From positions 62,001 to 126,000 of the forward strand of contig NZ_QJSW01000006.1 of NCBI RefSeq assembly GCF_003217495.1: a stretch of 64,000 bases of DNA. The letters run 5' to 3'. Below are positions 1-9,209 of this stretch, in pieces. The stretch is from Paenibacillus barcinonensis. Lineage in GTDB: Bacteria > Bacillota > Bacilli > Paenibacillales > Paenibacillaceae. The notes under the pieces were generated by a model. The model was not told the DNA's origin. It did no database searches and saw only the letters and a list, made by a program, of their open reading frames with translations. The stretch's first letter is position 1. Each line of letters begins with the position of its first letter. The translations under genes and the position numbers were made by a program.

Positions 1-29
1 ACCAGCCGGATAATTGCTGCATCAATCCC

Positions 30-1901
30 TTATTTTCGTCCAAAACGTCCCATCCTTCCACTGCTGGAATCGAGCTTCAAACTAAGCAATGTCCGGCCTT
101 TCAGGAAGCTGATCGGACTGATACGATTCGTTTCCAGACGTACAAACGCATAGAAGTGCTCCAGCTTCTCAGCACCAAACCCTGATTCCAGTCGATGTAT
201 CATAGACTGCCAATCCGTGGAATAAGGAAGCACAAGCGACATACATTGCCCCTCTGTATTTTCCACCGTAAGGATCAGATCCTGCGTCTGTTTGTTAAAT
301 GTATGCTCTACAATGCGAGCAACTTCAATGAGGGCCAGCCGTTCTTTTGGCTCCATGAACAAGGAAGTGGAATCTGGCTCACGCTGCAATGCAGACGGTA
401 TATCCATCAGAAACACCCCAAAATCGATCTCGCTCACACTTGTTCGTGGCAGAAGTGTCAGTTTTGCCCCATCACCGGACGATATGCGCCGCTCTTCATT
501 CACTTTCACCGATTGGAACAGCACTTCTTCTCCAGTAAGTTGACTAAACGTCAGGCTTGGTAGCCATGGCGTGAACGCAGCATAATGCTCCGCAAATGAG
601 AATTGCTGATCCTCATAATAGACCGCACGCACATCGCTATACGTATACATCTCTCCATCATGCAGACCATAGAAATAATACGTAATCCCGCGAAATCCCG
701 ATCGAGTCTCCCAAGAATCTGCTCCCAGCCCATAGAGATGAAGAGATGGAACAGTAAAATACTTGCTGCGAAAGCTGCCGACAAGCTGACTCTGCTGCTT
801 CACAGATATATCGCCTTGAGTAAGCACCTCTAACGCAAGATATAGCTTACTGATTCGTTCCAGCATCGTCTGCATGGAGAATCGCACATGGCGCTTGAAA
901 AAAAGCTGAAGCTCTCCCTGTATGCCGCGCAAACTGCGCTCAATATCTGGAAGATTACCACTATGTGCAGCAATAGCAAGCGTCTCCAGCTGAGCCAAGT
1001 AAGATTGAGGCAACCTCGCAAGCCCTGTCTTCAGCATGCCTGCCAGGGTCTCGCGACATTCCTGAACGGTTTGAAGTGAGAACTTTGCTTCATATGCACG
1101 AACAGTCAGAACCTCCATATCATTGATTCCATGAATCATTCGATAGCGCAGTAACGCTTCAAGCTTCGCCATCTTTCCGGCCGTCTGCTTCACCTTGCAT
1201 AAAGCTTTCGTCAGATTAGGCTCATCTGTAAAGGACACCTCGATATCCTGAGTTTTCAGTTGCACAGTAAGAAGCGTATCCTCCTGCATGCGAATTTCTT
1301 CAGTATAACGCAGCCGAAAAACGACTTCTTCAATCATAGATGCAGTATACGATTTGATTATTGCTGCAAGATCGTTGCCAAGCATCCAGCGGAAACGGGA
1401 AGGTGCATCTGCTAGCTCTACTTGCAGCTTGTAGTCGGAATGGTCCGGCTCCTTCACCACAGACAGCTCCTGTACCAACGAATCCGCAGCCTCGGTATAT
1501 TCATTCGACGAGTCAGTCTGTGATAACAGTATATCCGATGATTTAAGCGAAAACTCTTCAGTTGTCGGATGAGATGCATCAGCTGTTGCAGCAGGAAGCT
1601 GCTCTTCCGCCATTTGATGACGCTGGTCATATAGAATGGCAATAAGCACATGTTTGCAGATATGCTCGGACGGACAAGAACACTGCCACTGATCCAGCGT
1701 AGCAGTGAGGGTACATTCCGTACCCTCACTGAGCTGACAATGAACCGATGCCTCACCCCAGGTATAATTCACATGTACACCTTGATCCAGCTCTTTCAGC
1801 GCCCTCTTGTATAATCCCTTGTTCGCATAACGAATAAGATAATCCTCTGTGCACAGCTTCGAGAAATGCCTGAATTTCTGTTGGAATTCATTCATACTCA
1901 C
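30..1901 (-). CDS. SWIM zinc-finger protein (YehQ-like), last gene of MoxR/VWA operon
   Basis: A 623-residue protein with a clear SWIM zinc-binding motif near the N-terminus: Cys74, Cys76, Cys82 and His84 in a CxCx(5)CxH arrangement (QCSCPSEHICKH). SWIM domains usually bind DNA or protein. The remaining roughly 530 residues are not recognised; they look soluble and alpha/beta. The gene begins four bases after the DUF4132 stop, so it is probably translationally coupled and is the last visible gene of the five-gene operon. The start is either GTG at 1901 or ATG at 1895; neither has a strong Shine-Dalgarno, which fits coupling. In E. coli the SWIM protein YehQ sits in the equivalent cluster (recalled, not searched). 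The partner role is inferred from context. The gene is complete, ending in TAA at 30-32. Confidence 0.85.
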   Translation of the reverse strand: MSMNEFQQKFRHFSKLCTEDYLIRYANKGLYKRALKELDQGVHVNYTWGEASVHCQLSEGTECTLTATLDQWQCSCPSEHICKHVLIAILYDQRHQMAEEQLPAATADASHPTTEEFSLKSSDILLSQTDSSNEYTEAADSLVQELSVVKEPDHSDYKLQVELADAPSRFRWMLGNDLAAIIKSYTASMIEEVVFRLRYTEEIRMQEDTLLTVQLKTQDIEVSFTDEPNLTKALCKVKQTAGKMAKLEALLRYRMIHGINDMEVLTVRAYEAKFSLQTVQECRETLAGMLKTGLARLPQSYLAQLETLAIAAHSGNLPDIERSLRGIQGELQLFFKRHVRFSMQTMLERISKLYLALEVLTQGDISVKQQSQLVGSFRSKYFTVPSLHLYGLGADSWETRSGFRGITYYFYGLHDGEMYTYSDVRAVYYEDQQFSFAEHYAAFTPWLPSLTFSQLTGEEVLFQSVKVNEERRISSGDGAKLTLLPRTSVSEIDFGVFLMDIPSALQREPDSTSLFMEPKERLALIEVARIVEHTFNKQTQDLILTVENTEGQCMSLVLPYSTDWQSMIHRLESGFGAEKLEHFYAFVRLETNRISPISFLKGRTLLSLKLDSSSGRMGRFGRK

Positions 1902-1905
1902 GTGC

Positions 1906-4900
1906 TCAGCGCCCCGCTGCTCTCAAAATATCATAGAGGGTCTCACTGAAGACACGTCCAGGGATTTTGCCCAAAGCAATCGATTTGATATCTGCATAAT
2001 AATAGTGCTGTCTCGAACCATGTGGCTTGAAGAAATGTAGCGATTCCAGCGTTACATCTTCCATTCCCTCATAATAGGTAATGCTTGTACCGCTGAATCG
2101 AAGTTCAGCGACCAGATCACCGTACTCTTTGTAAAACTCATTGAACCAGCCGCCATCCTCTGCAGGCCCCTTGATCCAGCCGTATTTCTCCAATGCTTTC
2201 GGGAGCGCCGTTGGTGAGAATTCTTCTTGCGGAAGTCGATCATACTCTGTTTTGGCCTGATCTTCATCCTCAATCATGTGTATAGCACGTTTCAATTGCT
2301 CAAAAGGCTGCTTCACCTCATAATCCTCAAGCTGTGTAGCCCAGCCCTCGAGCGTTTCCTGATCCAGTTCAAGCGGATGCACGAGCCCGACCTGAGCCCC
2401 TGATGGCAAGTCTGTTTCATCCTCATCTACCGTATTAAATGTTCCATCCTCCATATAACGGAATGTACGAACCAGCTCACCATGCTCATAGATGCCCCAG
2501 ATTAATCCAACAGCGAATTTCTGCATGATCACATTATCGACAAAAAGGGCTGTCCACTCCTCCGCTGTCCAGAGACGTTGCTTGGATAACGATTCTTCCA
2601 GACGCTGTGTCTGGATCGTCACCATCGTTTTGAGATCCTTCTTCAGCTGAGTGAAGCGTGCTTTGGATTGTGCCGCAAGCTCAGGATCATCCTTTTGCGC
2701 AGGAGCAGGCAGACTTTTTACCGCTTTACCTGTTTCCTCGTTCAAGACAACCACCTGCAGGTCTGCATTCACTTTCACTTGGAAAGAACGTTCTCCGTAA
2801 CTGAGCTGCAACGTGCCCTTTGCATCAAATCCAAGGGAAGTCACCAGCCGGTCCTCCAGCTGCTCAGCTGTCAAGCCCAGGTTCTCGGCCGCCAGCTGTA
2901 GCGCTTCTTCTGCTGATCCCTTCACCTGCCTGTTCTTCACACTGCGCTTGATCTTGTCGATTGCCATAAGTGCGGCAGGTTCGTTCAGGAAGGCAAGCAC
3001 CTTCACAGCCTCTGCAGCAATAGCACCCCGACTACTCTCTGTCCACTCCTTAATCTGCGGAGTCAAAATATGAACGATCTCAATATCACCGAATAATGCG
3101 GACAGGTACATGATCCATTTTTCCTTTGCTGGCGCCTCTTCCTGAATCCATAACTGCAACAGCTCCTTAGAAAAACGGATAAGCGATGTTTCGCTCACAT
3201 ATTCCCTCAGCTCATTTAACCGTTCGTTGGGCCCGGAATTGTGATCAATGGATTGCACTAACACATACTGCTTGATTCGTTCATCCAGCGGCTGACCATC
3301 TGCTACACGAATCAGAGCAGGCAGTTCCTTCAAAGGCAACCAGCTGATCCGAGACATTTTTTTGGCATCAGCCAGATCAGCAAGAGCAGCGTGTGCATAT
3401 TCTGGACTCAGCTCGGCAGTATCGAGCAGAATTTGAATCAGGTTTTTCCAATCTGCTGATTTCTCGTTCTCCAAGAGCTCCGTGTACAACTGCTTGCTGT
3501 TATCTAAACTGCGGATGGCTGTCAGCACCATTTCTTTGATCGCAGCCTTTTTCTCCGCACGATAAATCATCATATACAGCTCTTGATCTGGAATACGGTT
3601 AAACTCCGCCAGGGCGATGCTGTTTGCCCGTTTAGACGCATCCTGAAGACCTGCCTGCACGGCTGCTACCAATTGTTTCTTAGGCATAGAATCCCGCTGT
3701 TCAAAAGCAACCTCCAGTGTCAAAATACGTGTATCTGTTGGCAATTTTTTATAATGCTTCAGCGCATGCTCCATATTTTGCTGTAAAATACGGCGATACT
3801 CCTCCTGTGGCATGGACTGATACGTATAATCCGTCATACCATTCAGCGAGATCAGACTGGTCAATAACTGCTCCCGTTTGACCTGAGGATCATTTCCGTA
3901 CGTATTCAGGATTTGCTCACCACTAAATGCATAAGAATGATACATATCTGATACGATATCCATTGTCCATTCCGGGTGTGTCAGCAAAATGACAAAGCGG
4001 TGCATCGCCTCTGAATCTATGGGCAGGAAGCTAATGCTGATCAAAATATTAACTCGCTTGCGATCCCGATTCACATGATTGAACAACCCTCGGCTGTCCT
4101 TGTCTGCCCAATATTCCTCAAGTGAGTATTCTCCGCTCAGATATCTCGCAATAGCAAGACCTTGTCTACCGCCTTCCAGCGGCTGGCGCAGCACACGGAA
4201 TACAGCTTCTTCGATGCTAACATCCGAATGAAGCAGCGAAATATCCTGATCCAGCATCATCTTCTGTATACATAACTTCAGAAATGGAGCTTGGACAATC
4301 TCATAAGCCCGTTTGGACGGCTCAGGCTGACTGGCTATTGCTGCTTTTAGCGTATTCCAGGATACTCTGTACGAGTTCAGCTCCAGTCGCAGCGTTTCAA
4401 CCAATTGATAAGGTTCATCTAAAGGTACCAGTCCGGCCAGCAAGTCATTTTCATTTCTGGCACGTGAGTTCATGCTGAGCAAATACTGACGAACCTCCAT
4501 TGGGTACAACTGATGAAGGTGCCGGGTAATTTCAAGCAGAACCGCCCCCACTTCGCTTACATGATCAAGAAAGCGCTGTTTACCGCCATGGATATTCGTC
4601 AGATATAACACCGCACTGCTCACTAACACCATCGTTTGGTGGAACACCGCATGAGAAACATGATGTTTTGGCGAAAAAGTAATTTCAGGGTAATGCTTGG
4701 CAATCAGTTGACTGCGGTTCTGCTGGAGAAATCCCTCCTCCAGTAGTTGTGCCGAGCTACCTTGCTTCCCTTGAATACTGCCTGCAATCAGCGGTTCAAT
4801 CAGACCATAGAGCTCATCACGCAGCTTTCTAGCATCATTCGCCAGAATATGCTGGAACAGCTGCGGTAACATATCTCTGCTTTCTTGGATTTCATCGGTG

Positions 4901-5466
4901 TTCGTAAACTCCTCTTGTAACTGCATGCACAAATGAACGAGCATCAAAGCATCGACTACATCTCTAAAATTGCCTTCACTATCTGCTTTTTTGGAGTCAA
5001 ATAGCCATTGTGCACGCTTTACACGTCTCTTGAGCTCAGCGAGAATCTCTTGCTCGCCCGCAAATTGTTTCATTTTCTTCAGTCGGGATGATAAGGCTTC
5101 CATCCGGTTCAGGTTTTTGCTTTTCCCATTTAATCCGTAAGCTTCCGAATCCTCACCCAAACAAGCATCAAATGCACTTACGCCCCAAGGACTTCTTCGG
5201 AAATAATTCGATTCGAGATGCATGGCAACTGCTCCAGCCCGAAAAAAGAGATCTCCATCATGCTTCTTGCCAAGTTTGGTTAATGCATCTACGGTTCGAT
5301 ATACATAGTGACTCGTTTTGCCCATCATATCCGGGAACTTGTCGGTTGCCCCCATAACATAATCAATAATCTCAGAGCTGCGATCCGTCTTGAGCGAATA
5401 ATCATCTGAACAGAGAGAAGCGAACTTCTCAACCAAACTTTCAACTGCACGGTCTGCGGTAAGCAT
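1906..5466 (-). CDS. DUF4132-domain giant protein (YehI/MolR-like)
   Basis: A protein of about 1186 residues, mostly predicted helical and repeat-like, with the characteristic DUF4132 region in the last 300 or so residues (features such as LIWGIYEHGELVRTFRY, then a GAQVGLVHPLEL segment). DUF4132 is the domain of E. coli YehI (once called MolR) and has no established biochemistry. No signal peptide or membrane segment is seen. Two ATGs lie close together at 5472 and 5466. The AGGAGG centred near 5477 is only about two bases from the first but eight from the second, so I place the start at 5466 (MLTADRAVES). It lies 108 bases after the VWA gene, and that gap carries a 20-bp tandem repeat. Inferred role: large scaffold or effector acting with the AAA/VWA pair. 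Confidence 0.85.
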   Translation of the reverse strand: MLTADRAVESLVEKFASLCSDDYSLKTDRSSEIIDYVMGATDKFPDMMGKTSHYVYRTVDALTKLGKKHDGDLFFRAGAVAMHLESNYFRRSPWGVSAFDACLGEDSEAYGLNGKSKNLNRMEALSSRLKKMKQFAGEQEILAELKRRVKRAQWLFDSKKADSEGNFRDVVDALMLVHLCMQLQEEFTNTDEIQESRDMLPQLFQHILANDARKLRDELYGLIEPLIAGSIQGKQGSSAQLLEEGFLQQNRSQLIAKHYPEITFSPKHHVSHAVFHQTMVLVSSAVLYLTNIHGGKQRFLDHVSEVGAVLLEITRHLHQLYPMEVRQYLLSMNSRARNENDLLAGLVPLDEPYQLVETLRLELNSYRVSWNTLKAAIASQPEPSKRAYEIVQAPFLKLCIQKMMLDQDISLLHSDVSIEEAVFRVLRQPLEGGRQGLAIARYLSGEYSLEEYWADKDSRGLFNHVNRDRKRVNILISISFLPIDSEAMHRFVILLTHPEWTMDIVSDMYHSYAFSGEQILNTYGNDPQVKREQLLTSLISLNGMTDYTYQSMPQEEYRRILQQNMEHALKHYKKLPTDTRILTLEVAFEQRDSMPKKQLVAAVQAGLQDASKRANSIALAEFNRIPDQELYMMIYRAEKKAAIKEMVLTAIRSLDNSKQLYTELLENEKSADWKNLIQILLDTAELSPEYAHAALADLADAKKMSRISWLPLKELPALIRVADGQPLDERIKQYVLVQSIDHNSGPNERLNELREYVSETSLIRFSKELLQLWIQEEAPAKEKWIMYLSALFGDIEIVHILTPQIKEWTESSRGAIAAEAVKVLAFLNEPAALMAIDKIKRSVKNRQVKGSAEEALQLAAENLGLTAEQLEDRLVTSLGFDAKGTLQLSYGERSFQVKVNADLQVVVLNEETGKAVKSLPAPAQKDDPELAAQSKARFTQLKKDLKTMVTIQTQRLEESLSKQRLWTAEEWTALFVDNVIMQKFAVGLIWGIYEHGELVRTFRYMEDGTFNTVDEDETDLPSGAQVGLVHPLELDQETLEGWATQLEDYEVKQPFEQLKRAIHMIEDEDQAKTEYDRLPQEEFSPTALPKALEKYGWIKGPAEDGGWFNEFYKEYGDLVAELRFSGTSITYYEGMEDVTLESLHFFKPHGSRQHYYYADIKSIALGKIPGRVFSETLYDILRAAGR

Positions 5467-5490
5467 AATCATTTCCTCCTTAAAAATGAG

Positions 5491-5556
5491 AAGTTAAAGT
5501 AAGCCAATTGAAGTTAAGATCATTTAATTGAAGTTAAGATCATTTAATTGAAGTTG
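5491..5556. repeat. 20-bp tandem repeat in operon gap
   Basis: The unit AAGTTAAGATCATTTAATTG occurs exactly twice (5511-5530 and 5531-5550). A partial third copy starts at 5551 and a degenerate copy lies at 5491-5510. The array fills the gap between the VWA stop and the DUF4132 ribosome binding site, the only sizeable gap in the operon. Copy number could vary by slippage. No function is evident. Confidence 0.85.
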
Positions 5557-5574
5557 ACATATTTCGAATGAAAT

Positions 5575-6777
5575 TCAGGTAATGATATCTCCAATCCATT
5601 CAGCGAGTTCATTGGGGGTAATCGCAGCGACATGTGCCCCCATGTTGGCCAGCTTTTGCGCGGCGTGCTCGTTGTACACTGAATTCCCGTTAAAATCGAG
5701 CGCCGTAAGCACCAGCAGCTTGCAGCCCGCATCAATAATATCCTTACACGCTTGATACATCTGGTTGATTGGATAGCCTTCCTCAAGATCGCTGACCAGA
5801 ATATAGATCGTTTTGCCCGGATTCTCGATCAGCGTCTCGCCATAACGCAGCGCTTTGGCAATATGAGTTCCTCCCCCGAGCTGCACATTCATCAATACAT
5901 CAACAGGGTCCTCCAGCCGATCACTCAGATCAACCACCTTGGTATCAAAAATAAACAATTGCGTCCGCAAGGCATTCAAACGATAGAAAATACTCGCCAT
6001 GACGGAGCTGTAAATCACCGAATCCATCATACTACCGCTCTCATCAACACCGATAATGATGTTCCATTTGTTATGCTGCTGTATATTGCCATCAAAATAA
6101 AGACGATCAATAACAAATCTTCGTTTGTGTTTATCATAATTTTTCAGATTACGGGTAATCGTGCGTTTGAAGTTCAGATTGCGCAGGGAACGCACCGTGC
6201 ACGTTGCATATCGACTGCGTTTGCCCATAATGCTCGCCCTGACGTGAGATTCGAGTTTTCTGCGCAAATCCTCAACGACTGCTCTCACAATTTCCTTGGC
6301 ACTCCGCAGCACATCATTTTTCATACGTCCTTTAAACTGCAAGATGCTTTTGAGCAGATTCATATTGGGCTCAAGCGACTCCAGCAGCTTTCGATCTGTC
6401 AGCAGCTCCGTCAGCCCGTAACGATCCAGTGCCTGCTTTTCCAGAATTTCAACCGTTGATTTGGGAAAAAGCTCCCTGACCTTATGTAACCAATGGGGAA
6501 CTGTAAGCTCAGACGGACCTCGACCGCCTTCTCTACGATAGCCTTGTTCTTCCCCATATTCACGGTTGTACAGATACCCCAGAATTTCATCCAGTTCGGT
6601 ATACTGAAATTCACCCGCTGAATATGAATCGGCTTCACACAGCCCCTCTTCAGCAGACTCACCCAGAATCAAACGCCACCGGTTCAAAGTTTCTACAGCA
6701 CTTCGCTCTGCTGGCGAAGGCGGCTCTGTCAACGTTTCTTCCTGTTCATGACGAGAAGTGTTCATATTAATTTCCAT
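5575..6777 (-). CDS. VWA (von Willebrand A) domain protein, YehP-like
   Basis: A 400-residue protein. Residues 1-235 are a helical N-terminal region and residues 240-400 form a VWA domain with an intact MIDAS site: DxSxS at Asp245/Ser247/Ser249 (VDESGS), Thr304 in GGGTH, and Asp330 in LVSDLEEG. Such cytosolic VWA proteins bind a metal-dependent partner and typically work with a MoxR AAA+ ATPase, as with CoxE/CoxD-type pairs. The ATPase gene is two genes upstream. The ATG at 6777 is preceded by AAAGGAG at eight-base spacing and overlaps the end of the DUF5682 gene by 16 bases, showing tight coupling. It corresponds to YehP in E. coli (recalled). No signal peptide is seen. Confidence 0.9.
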   Translation of the reverse strand: MEINMNTSRHEQEETLTEPPSPAERSAVETLNRWRLILGESAEEGLCEADSYSAGEFQYTELDEILGYLYNREYGEEQGYRREGGRGPSELTVPHWLHKVRELFPKSTVEILEKQALDRYGLTELLTDRKLLESLEPNMNLLKSILQFKGRMKNDVLRSAKEIVRAVVEDLRRKLESHVRASIMGKRSRYATCTVRSLRNLNFKRTITRNLKNYDKHKRRFVIDRLYFDGNIQQHNKWNIIIGVDESGSMMDSVIYSSVMASIFYRLNALRTQLFIFDTKVVDLSDRLEDPVDVLMNVQLGGGTHIAKALRYGETLIENPGKTIYILVSDLEEGYPINQMYQACKDIIDAGCKLLVLTALDFNGNSVYNEHAAQKLANMGAHVAAITPNELAEWIGDIIT

Positions 6778-9209
6778 GCAGCAAACTCCTTTCGAAGTGC
6801 CTCATCCAGCGCTCTGTATTGCATCAGAACCTGCTCATCCCGCGCAGGTGTCAGCATCTCATCCGGCTTCACCTGATGCAGCTTGGCCACACGCTCCGCA
6901 ATCAATCCCGTTTCCATGGGTGTAAAATAGGTGAAGGCCAGCCGTAACTCGGGAATCATTGCAATAAAATCATCGTAGGATAACTGCTCAATCAACCCGT
7001 TCAGCTCGGACAGGAGCTGATCTTCATACAAGAATGCATCGCGCGCCACCGTGAAGACCCCCTGTAAAAATAAAGCCGTCTGACGCATCTGCTCAGGAGT
7101 CCCATGGATATAGCCCCGGCCACGCTCCACAATTTCGTCTCTGGATCGTTCACCCAGTCCTGATGCAATGGCGATACATACACCTTCCAGCTGAGCAGGC
7201 AGCTTCGGATCACATAAAAGCTCGTTCAATTGATTGCGAAAAGTTGTATCCTGAAACTGCTGCTCTGATGATTCAGCCAGCATCGCGAGCAGCTTCAGTC
7301 CCTGAATAATCCCCTCATGCTCATCTGCATTGGTTCGAGACAGCTGAAGCAGCTTGTCCACCGCATTGTTATAAGCTTCCGCCACCAGTTCTGGAAGATG
7401 GGGATCATCCGATAATCCCAGCAACCTGCGATGCTGATGAATGCGGTTCAGAATGGTCAGACTGTTGCACAATGACAGGAAGTGTCCATCACTTCGCAAC
7501 GCCGCCCGCACCTTCGCATACAGCTGTATCGCCGTCTCCTGAAGGCCCATCAGCAATGCATGCAGCATGAGCTGCGCAAGCTCCCCACTGTGATGGTCCG
7601 GGATGTCCCGCATTTGCTCTTCCATTTTGCGAGTTGCTGCCGCTGTAAGTGTACCGCCATACAATGAATTTTCAATCAGCCTGGCTTCAATCCGCGAAGA
7701 GTACATATACTCCCAGGTTTCACGGACCAGATTCATATCACGCTGTGTGATCCAGTCAGGCCCTGCCTGTCGTTTCGCAAATTCGGGTACGAGATAAGAG
7801 ATACATTGAAATAGCTGGCTAAGCAGGCGGTGCTCCGGTTTGGCATACAGGTCAAGCACCTTTTTGTGCTGTCCAGTTGTTCGGATCTGGAGTTTAAACT
7901 CCGTACATCGTGTTTTGAAATCCTCCACGATTGGGATATGAAACGCATTCGGCGCGACCCTTCCAATGCCATCACCCGTTAATAACAGCTGTAACTCCTG
8001 CAGCGGCTTGTCAGTGGCAAGTGTCAGCTCTCCTTTGACAAATGAAGAGAGCGCCGCATCCATAAGCTCGTAGACTCCGCCTTCCTGCTTGCCGCGAAGC
8101 TGTGCAAGACCCTGAATCATGCTGTAGGCTTCAATCGCATCACTTGTCGATACATGCTCCTCATGGTCCCGAAGATTGCGCATCAGTCTGGATAACACAT
8201 TCAGCGTAGTTAAACGGTAAGCGGAGCCTGGCGCACGTAACAGCTCGCCCCATATTTGATCATAGAAAAACACATACGGCATACCGCTGGCATAACCGTT
8301 CAGGCGATCCGCCTCGGCAAACGTATACACCATCGGATACATCTGCTGCTGCATCGCTGTTATTCGTTTCTGAGATTGTACTTCCTGCTGCACCTGTTCT
8401 GTCTCATAGACGTCCGCATGTATTAATCCATAGGTATGGAACCCGCCGGTGATCACAAGCACCCGCTCATGCTTCTCTCCAGCTTCCTCAATCCGTGCTC
8501 TCATATGTGCTTCCCTTAACAGATCCCCACTTGCAATTAGTCGTTCCGGGGTATAACACATTCGGGATAATGTACAATAAGTGAACACGTCCTGTACGAA
8601 TGCACAGGTCGATTTCTCCAGACCTCCGATCTCAAACACCTTTTCCCACAATTCATCAAAGCTGCGGCAGTTTGTTTTCTCACATAATCGGTTAATAAAA
8701 TCAGAGCTGGCAAGCAGTGTTTCGTCCTGAAACGAAAGGTCCTGCTGTTCCGTCTGCGCCGGACTCACAGAAAGCTCTGTGCGCCTGGAGACATGCCGAT
8801 AGTCCAGATCCATAAAGGCTGCGGGTATGCCCAGTCCTTTCGCTGCCTTCAATGCAACATATTCGGGGGAGTATCGGAGCATCGGATAATAGCAGGCCTC
8901 TCGGCCGTGTTCATCTTCATAAGTGTAATACAGACTGACCGGAGGCAAAGTCGCCTCATCCGTCAGTACGGAAATAAGCGAGTTCCCGCTTTCGGGGCCC
9001 TCAATCAAAATCATTTCAGGCTTGTACTCTTCAATCACTCGCAGCAGATGATATGCACAGGCCGGACTGTGATGCCGTATTGGAAAATAAACCGTTCGAC
9101 TGTCCAAATTATATACATTGGATTCAAATAGAGATTGCAGCTGCTTTACATCTACAGCATTGGGTTGACTGGCAGTATCAGCAGGTTGCACTTTGCCTAA
9201 CCGATCCAT
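6762..9209 (-). CDS. DUF5682 family protein (YehM-like)
   Basis: An 815-residue soluble protein. The N-terminal part has RHHSPAC near residue 45, LIEGPESGNS near residue 70, and ITGGFHTYGL near residue 255. These conserved His/Glu/Gly-His patches suggest a catalytic fold resembling the TraB/ChaN/EreA-like group, but that is inference from motifs only. The C-terminal half is helical and featureless to me. The ATG at 9209 has GAGG seven bases upstream. The gene overlaps the ATPase gene upstream by 13 bases and the VWA gene downstream by 16, so all three are likely made in fixed proportions. DUF5682 has no proven function. Confidence 0.8.
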   Translation of the reverse strand: MDRLGKVQPADTASQPNAVDVKQLQSLFESNVYNLDSRTVYFPIRHHSPACAYHLLRVIEEYKPEMILIEGPESGNSLISVLTDEATLPPVSLYYTYEDEHGREACYYPMLRYSPEYVALKAAKGLGIPAAFMDLDYRHVSRRTELSVSPAQTEQQDLSFQDETLLASSDFINRLCEKTNCRSFDELWEKVFEIGGLEKSTCAFVQDVFTYCTLSRMCYTPERLIASGDLLREAHMRARIEEAGEKHERVLVITGGFHTYGLIHADVYETEQVQQEVQSQKRITAMQQQMYPMVYTFAEADRLNGYASGMPYVFFYDQIWGELLRAPGSAYRLTTLNVLSRLMRNLRDHEEHVSTSDAIEAYSMIQGLAQLRGKQEGGVYELMDAALSSFVKGELTLATDKPLQELQLLLTGDGIGRVAPNAFHIPIVEDFKTRCTEFKLQIRTTGQHKKVLDLYAKPEHRLLSQLFQCISYLVPEFAKRQAGPDWITQRDMNLVRETWEYMYSSRIEARLIENSLYGGTLTAAATRKMEEQMRDIPDHHSGELAQLMLHALLMGLQETAIQLYAKVRAALRSDGHFLSLCNSLTILNRIHQHRRLLGLSDDPHLPELVAEAYNNAVDKLLQLSRTNADEHEGIIQGLKLLAMLAESSEQQFQDTTFRNQLNELLCDPKLPAQLEGVCIAIASGLGERSRDEIVERGRGYIHGTPEQMRQTALFLQGVFTVARDAFLYEDQLLSELNGLIEQLSYDDFIAMIPELRLAFTYFTPMETGLIAERVAKLHQVKPDEMLTPARDEQVLMQYRALDEALRKEFAAWKLI

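Noticed and set aside
5491..5556. CRISPR array
   Set aside because: The 20-bp copies are directly adjacent with no spacers, and no cas genes are nearby.
5752..6459. 235-codon open frame on the plus strand
   Set aside because: It lies wholly antisense to the VWA gene, has no ribosome binding site or recognisable domain, and mirrors the codon pattern of the real gene.
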